Assembly: GCF_029892965.1 (NCBI RefSeq) | Contig: NZ_JARXWN010000009.1 | Span: forward strand, 62,001-126,000 | Reading direction: 5' to 3' | Length of the DNA: 64,000 nt | DNA from: Dysgonomonas sp. PF1-14 | GTDB lineage: Bacteria; Bacteroidota; Bacteroidia; Bacteroidales; Dysgonomonadaceae | Shown here: positions 60,266-64,000 of the stretch, piece by piece | Layout of the letters: each line of letters begins with the position of its first letter | Numbering within the stretch: the first letter of the stretch is position 1 | Notes under the pieces: model-generated | What the model was told of the DNA's origin: nothing | Databases searched by the model: none | Seen by the model: the letters and a program-made list of their open reading frames with translations, nothing else | Program-made: the position numbers and the translations under genes

Positions 60266-63200
60266 ATGTTAAAAACATTTATAGAAAGACCTGTATTATC
60301 CACCGTTATCTCCATCATCATTGTGGTGCTGGGTATAATCGGTCTGGCTACACTACCGGTAGAACAGTATCCGGATATTGCGCCGCCTACAGTGCAGGTA
60401 CAAGCATATTACACCGGTGCCAATGCCGATGTGGTAATGAACAGTGTGGTAATCCCCCTCGAAGAGCAAATCAATGGTGTAGAGGGTATGACATATATGA
60501 CATCGTCGGCTAGTAATGGGCTGGCTCAGGTCAGAATATTCTTTAAACAAGGAGTAAATCCCGATATCGCAGCCGTAAACGTACAAAACCTTGTTGCGCG
60601 TGCCACTCCATTGTTGCCGACTGAGGTAACGCAAGTAGGGGTAACCGTACAAAAACAACAGAATAGTACATTGCTGGGATTAACGCTATCGACTGACAAC
60701 CCCGACTATGACGGAGAGTTTATACAGAACTATGCAAATATCAACATCCTGCCACAGATCAAGCGTGTTTACGGGGTTGGTAACGCCAGCGTGTTCGGGG
60801 CAAAAGACTACTCCATGCGCGTATGGCTAAAACCGGACATAATGGCATCGTATAAGATTTCTCCTCAGGAAATCATTGGTGCATTGCAGGATCAGAATAT
60901 CGAAGCAGCTCCGGGTGAGTTGGGAGCTAACAGCGACCAGTCGTTCCAGTATACAATGAGATATACAGGAAAGTTGAAGACTGCCGAAGAATTCGGGAAC
61001 ATCATCGTACGTTCTCAGAATGGGCAAATATTAAGGGTAAAAGATGTTGCAGATGTAGAATTGGGATCACTGAACTACAGTGTTGTTTCACAGACAAATA
61101 TGGACCAGTCTGTATTTGTCCAGATCAACCAAACTGCGGGTTCTAATGCGCAGGAGGTTATCAACAATGTGAAAGCTGTATTGAATGATGCTGAAAAAGA
61201 ATTACCTAAAGGGGTAAAGATCAACTACATCATGGACTCCAGCGAGTTCCTTGATGCCTCCATCGAAAAAGTAATACATACATTGTTAGAAGCATTCGTA
61301 CTTGTATTTCTTGTGGTGTTTGTGTTCCTGCAAGACATCAGGTCTACCATCATTCCGGCTATTGCCGTACCGGTAGCTATTGTGGGTACATTCTTCTTCT
61401 TACAGATATTCGGATTTTCTATTAACCTGCTGACTCTGTTTGCTCTCGTACTTGCCATTGGTATTGTGGTGGACGATGCCATAGTCGTCGTCGAGGCCGT
61501 CCATGCTCAGCTCGATGCGGGAGAGAAAGACCCGAAACAAGCTACTTTAACAGCTATGGGTGAAATTGCACCGGCCATTGTATCCATCACACTGGTTATG
61601 TCTGCTGTGTTTGTCCCGGTCAGCTTTATCGGGGGAACGAGTGGTATCTTCTTTAAGCAATTTGGTCTTACTCTGGCTATAGCCATCCTTATATCGGCAG
61701 TCAACGCTTTGACTTTGAGTCCGGCTCTCTGTGCCTTGTTCCTGAAACCTCATGACAATAAGCATGAGAAGAAAGGCTTTATGCAGCGTTTCTATCACAA
61801 CTTCAACATCATGTTCAACAGTGCAACACAGAAGTATAAAAAGAGCCTGCAATTTTTAGGAAAACGCGGACACCGTTGGATCACAGTTGCCATCATAGTT
61901 GTAGCTTCAGGTATATTATTCGGTCTGATGAAGCTCTTGCCTACCGGTTTCGTACCGAACGAGGATAGTGGTGGTGTAATCGGATTTGTTACACTTCCTC
62001 CCGGAGCATCTCTGGAAAGATCCGACTCTATGGTGATGCAGGTTGTAAAAATAGCTCAGGAAATAGAAGGCGTACAATCTGTAACCAATATTACAGGGGT
62101 AAACTTCATGGCCGGTATGGGAAGCTCGTATGGTACTATAATTGTAAAAATGGAACCATGGAACCAACGTAAACTTTCGACCAATGAGGTAACAGCGTTA
62201 CTTAAAGAAAAAACAGCTCATATAAAAGACGCTACATTCTTCTATGTTGCCACTCCTACCCTTCAGGGATTCGGACTTGGTGCTGGAGTTGAAATGGAAT
62301 TGCAAGACCGTATGGGTGGCGATATCAATAAATTCTATGAAATTACGACCAACTTCATTGCTAAATTGCAGCAACGAGATGAGGTAATGATGGCTATGAC
62401 CAACTTCAACCCTGGTTTCCCTCAAAAAGAGATCAGTGCGGATATACCGAAAATCAAAGCTGCCGGACTAACATTATCTCAGGTGATGAATACCCTTCAG
62501 GTATATGTCGGAAGTTCATATATATCTACCTTCAACCTGTATGGAAAGCAGTTCCGTGTAATGGTACAGGCTGCTCCTGAATACAGAAGTAAGTTGGAAG
62601 ACCTGAACGGATTGTTTGTACAGACAGCAAGCGGAGATATGGCGCCTATTACAGAATTTATCCATGTAACTGATGTTAGTGCACCTCCTACTTTGAGTCG
62701 TTTCAATATGTACTCATCTATGGACGTAACTATCATCCCAAATATGCTGGAAGGTAAAAGTACAGGGGACGTTCTGAAAATCATTGATGAAATGTATCAG
62801 GACAAAACGATTTTCCCAGAGGGATATACATACGAATATGGAGGAATGACCCGTGAAGAAGCAGGAGCAGGAAGCCAGACCATACTTATTTTCGGTATCT
62901 GTATCATCTTCGTTTACTTGCTGTTGTGTGCCTTGTACGAAAGTTACATTATACCACTGGCAGTATTATTCTCTCTGCCTGTAGGTTTGGCGGGCGTATT
63001 CATCTTCCTGATGATATTCGGTGTGTCGCAGGGTATTGTAAATAATATTTATGTCCAGATATCGATGGTCATGCTCATCGGACTATTGGCGAAAAATGCA
63101 ATTCTGATTGTGGAATACGCATTGCAACGCCGCCAGCAGGGTATGAGTATTGTAGAAGCCGCCGTAAACGGAGCTGTAGCACGTCTTCGCCCGATCTTGA

Positions 63201-63436
63201 TGACATCGTTTGCTTTCATCGCCGGATTGTTCCCGCTATTTATTGCAAGCGGAGCCGGAGCTATCGGTAACCGGTCTATCGGTATCAGTGCCATCGGTGG
63301 TATGTTTATAGGAACAATGATTGGAGTCTTGGTTATTCCGTCACTCTACATCATATTCCAGACACTTCAGGATAAAATAAGTAAATCAGGTATGATAAAC
63401 TCGAACGATGAGTTTATAAACAAACAAGGTAAATGA
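60266..63436 (+). CDS. RND multidrug efflux pump, HAE1/AcrB-like
   Basis: This 1,056-residue pump has 12 TM segments and two large periplasmic loops. The proton-relay residues match AcrB: Asp403-Asp404 in GIVVDDAIV and Lys943 in LAKNAILIVEYA. FIERPVLSTVISI at the start, GAFVLVFLVVF-like TM2 and the gate loop FGLGAGVEMELQDR are family features. It exports drugs, detergents or bile-like compounds using the proton gradient, with its adaptor and outer-membrane partner. The stop overlaps the start of the next gene (ATGA). Confidence 0.96.
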   Translation: MLKTFIERPVLSTVISIIIVVLGIIGLATLPVEQYPDIAPPTVQVQAYYTGANADVVMNSVVIPLEEQINGVEGMTYMTSSASNGLAQVRIFFKQGVNPDIAAVNVQNLVARATPLLPTEVTQVGVTVQKQQNSTLLGLTLSTDNPDYDGEFIQNYANINILPQIKRVYGVGNASVFGAKDYSMRVWLKPDIMASYKISPQEIIGALQDQNIEAAPGELGANSDQSFQYTMRYTGKLKTAEEFGNIIVRSQNGQILRVKDVADVELGSLNYSVVSQTNMDQSVFVQINQTAGSNAQEVINNVKAVLNDAEKELPKGVKINYIMDSSEFLDASIEKVIHTLLEAFVLVFLVVFVFLQDIRSTIIPAIAVPVAIVGTFFFLQIFGFSINLLTLFALVLAIGIVVDDAIVVVEAVHAQLDAGEKDPKQATLTAMGEIAPAIVSITLVMSAVFVPVSFIGGTSGIFFKQFGLTLAIAILISAVNALTLSPALCALFLKPHDNKHEKKGFMQRFYHNFNIMFNSATQKYKKSLQFLGKRGHRWITVAIIVVASGILFGLMKLLPTGFVPNEDSGGVIGFVTLPPGASLERSDSMVMQVVKIAQEIEGVQSVTNITGVNFMAGMGSSYGTIIVKMEPWNQRKLSTNEVTALLKEKTAHIKDATFFYVATPTLQGFGLGAGVEMELQDRMGGDINKFYEITTNFIAKLQQRDEVMMAMTNFNPGFPQKEISADIPKIKAAGLTLSQVMNTLQVYVGSSYISTFNLYGKQFRVMVQAAPEYRSKLEDLNGLFVQTASGDMAPITEFIHVTDVSAPPTLSRFNMYSSMDVTIIPNMLEGKSTGDVLKIIDEMYQDKTIFPEGYTYEYGGMTREEAGAGSQTILIFGICIIFVYLLLCALYESYIIPLAVLFSLPVGLAGVFIFLMIFGVSQGIVNNIYVQISMVMLIGLLAKNAILIVEYALQRRQQGMSIVEAAVNGAVARLRPILMTSFAFIAGLFPLFIASGAGAIGNRSIGISAIGGMFIGTMIGVLVIPSLYIIFQTLQDKISKSGMINSNDEFINKQGK

Positions 63437-64000
63437 TTATGATAAGAAAATATACAAAAGGTGTGATTCTGTTGGGAGTAGTACTCTCAATGGGACTCAC
63501 CTCCTGCGGAGTCCTGAATTCAAAATATAAAGCACCTGAAATAGATACTCAGGACATGTTCAGGGGAGAGAACCCGACAGATACAACAACGATTGCAAAT
63601 ATTCCATGGAGAGAATATTTCAGAGATCCTGCCCTTCAGGCATTAATAGACGAAGGTTTGGCCAATAACTACGATCTGCGCATTGCATATACACGTATTC
63701 AACAGGCCGAAGCCGGACTATATGTAGCCAAATCGGCGTACTTCCCCACTGTGGCACTAGGTGGCCAGGTTACACATACGCAAGTAAGTAAGGGTCCCGA
63801 TGGTAAAGAAAGAGTACTGGGCTACAATGGCGGAGACCAATGGGCACTGGGATTTGTGGTGCAATGGGAGGCTGATATATGGGGAAAACTCAATAGCAAA
63901 ACCAAAGCGCAATATGCAAATCTGGTAAGTACATACGGTTATCGCAATCTGATACAGACATCTCTGATTGCTAATATAGCAACTACCTATTACTCGTTGC
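63433..64000 (+). CDS. TolC/OprM-type outer-membrane efflux lipoprotein, 3' end outside window
   Basis: The first 189 codons are visible. It starts at ATG 63433 (overlapping the pump stop) or ATG 63439 in the same frame. A lipoprotein signal (GLTSCGVLNSKY) is followed by the typical start of the outer-membrane factor domain (WREYFRDPALQALIDEGLANNYDLRIAYTRIQQAEAGL, as in the OprM/NodT family). It forms the exit channel of the RND system. The remainder lies beyond the window. Confidence 0.93.
   Translation, partial: MIMIRKYTKGVILLGVVLSMGLTSCGVLNSKYKAPEIDTQDMFRGENPTDTTTIANIPWREYFRDPALQALIDEGLANNYDLRIAYTRIQQAEAGLYVAKSAYFPTVALGGQVTHTQVSKGPDGKERVLGYNGGDQWALGFVVQWEADIWGKLNSKTKAQYANLVSTYGYRNLIQTSLIANIATTYYSL

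Overview
The window comes from a member of the Bacteroidota, most likely a Bacteroidales relative of Dysgonomonas. This rests on a SusC/SusD pair, many lipoproteins with a Cys lipobox followed by Asp/Glu/Ser, promoters with the Bacteroidota -7 box TAnnTTTG, and an AT-rich base composition. The genus is a guess from gene content; the phylum is secure. No rRNA, tRNA, transposase, phage gene or CRISPR array was seen.

Layout. (1) 1-4.4 kb: 3' part of a very large AAA+ ATPase gene, cut by the window edge. (2) 4.6-23.1 kb: a leftward polysaccharide utilisation locus (PUL). From its promoter it runs GLUG-repeat lipoprotein, GH128 fused to a GLUG domain, GH128, membrane-spanning HTH regulator, SusC, SusD, surface glycan-binding lipoprotein, GH2 with a glucuronide-recognition motif, and GH5. 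The two GH128 enzymes point to beta-1,3-glucan as the backbone substrate. (3) 23.4-26.7 kb: a leftward lacI-uxuB-uxuA operon for glucuronate/fructuronate breakdown, with twin 14-bp operators bracketing its promoter. (4) 27.4-34.0 kb: a vitamin B12 uptake operon behind a cobalamin riboswitch: BtuB-like receptor, BtuG-like propeller lipoprotein, PKD-type lipoprotein and a second propeller lipoprotein. (5) 34.2-37.7 kb: a zinc-ribbon membrane protein with an SPFH-GYF protein, a repeat-filled spacer and a small lipoprotein. (6) 37.8-48.7 kb: a complete hydrogen-uptake island, split into two divergent operons: leftward fmdE-like, a 2-TM protein, hypF, hypA, hypB; rightward hypC, hypD, hypE and the small, large, cytochrome b and protease genes. 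The small subunit carries the two extra cysteines of oxygen-tolerant [NiFe] hydrogenases. (7) 48.7-51.4 kb: a TonB-C-like secreted protein and a two-gene unit of an AAA ATPase and a DUF4276/TOPRIM-like protein, a possible defence pair. (8) 51.6-58.1 kb: CPA2 antiporter, TPR protein and phosphoglucomutase. (9) 58.2-64 kb: a MarR-controlled RND efflux operon running out of the window.

How the parts fit. The PUL would bind and cut beta-1,3-glucan at the surface and import the products; a GH2 of beta-glucuronidase type could release glucuronate, which the neighbouring uxu operon would process. The hydrogenase island contains every maturation factor normally needed for the Ni-Fe(CN)2CO centre.

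The least explained material is non-coding. There are two families of short interspersed elements built of hairpins whose stems differ between copies while pairing is kept (three copies of one, two of the other). There is also a GC-rich block near 27 kb and an enlarged arm in the B12 riboswitch made from an inverted repeat.
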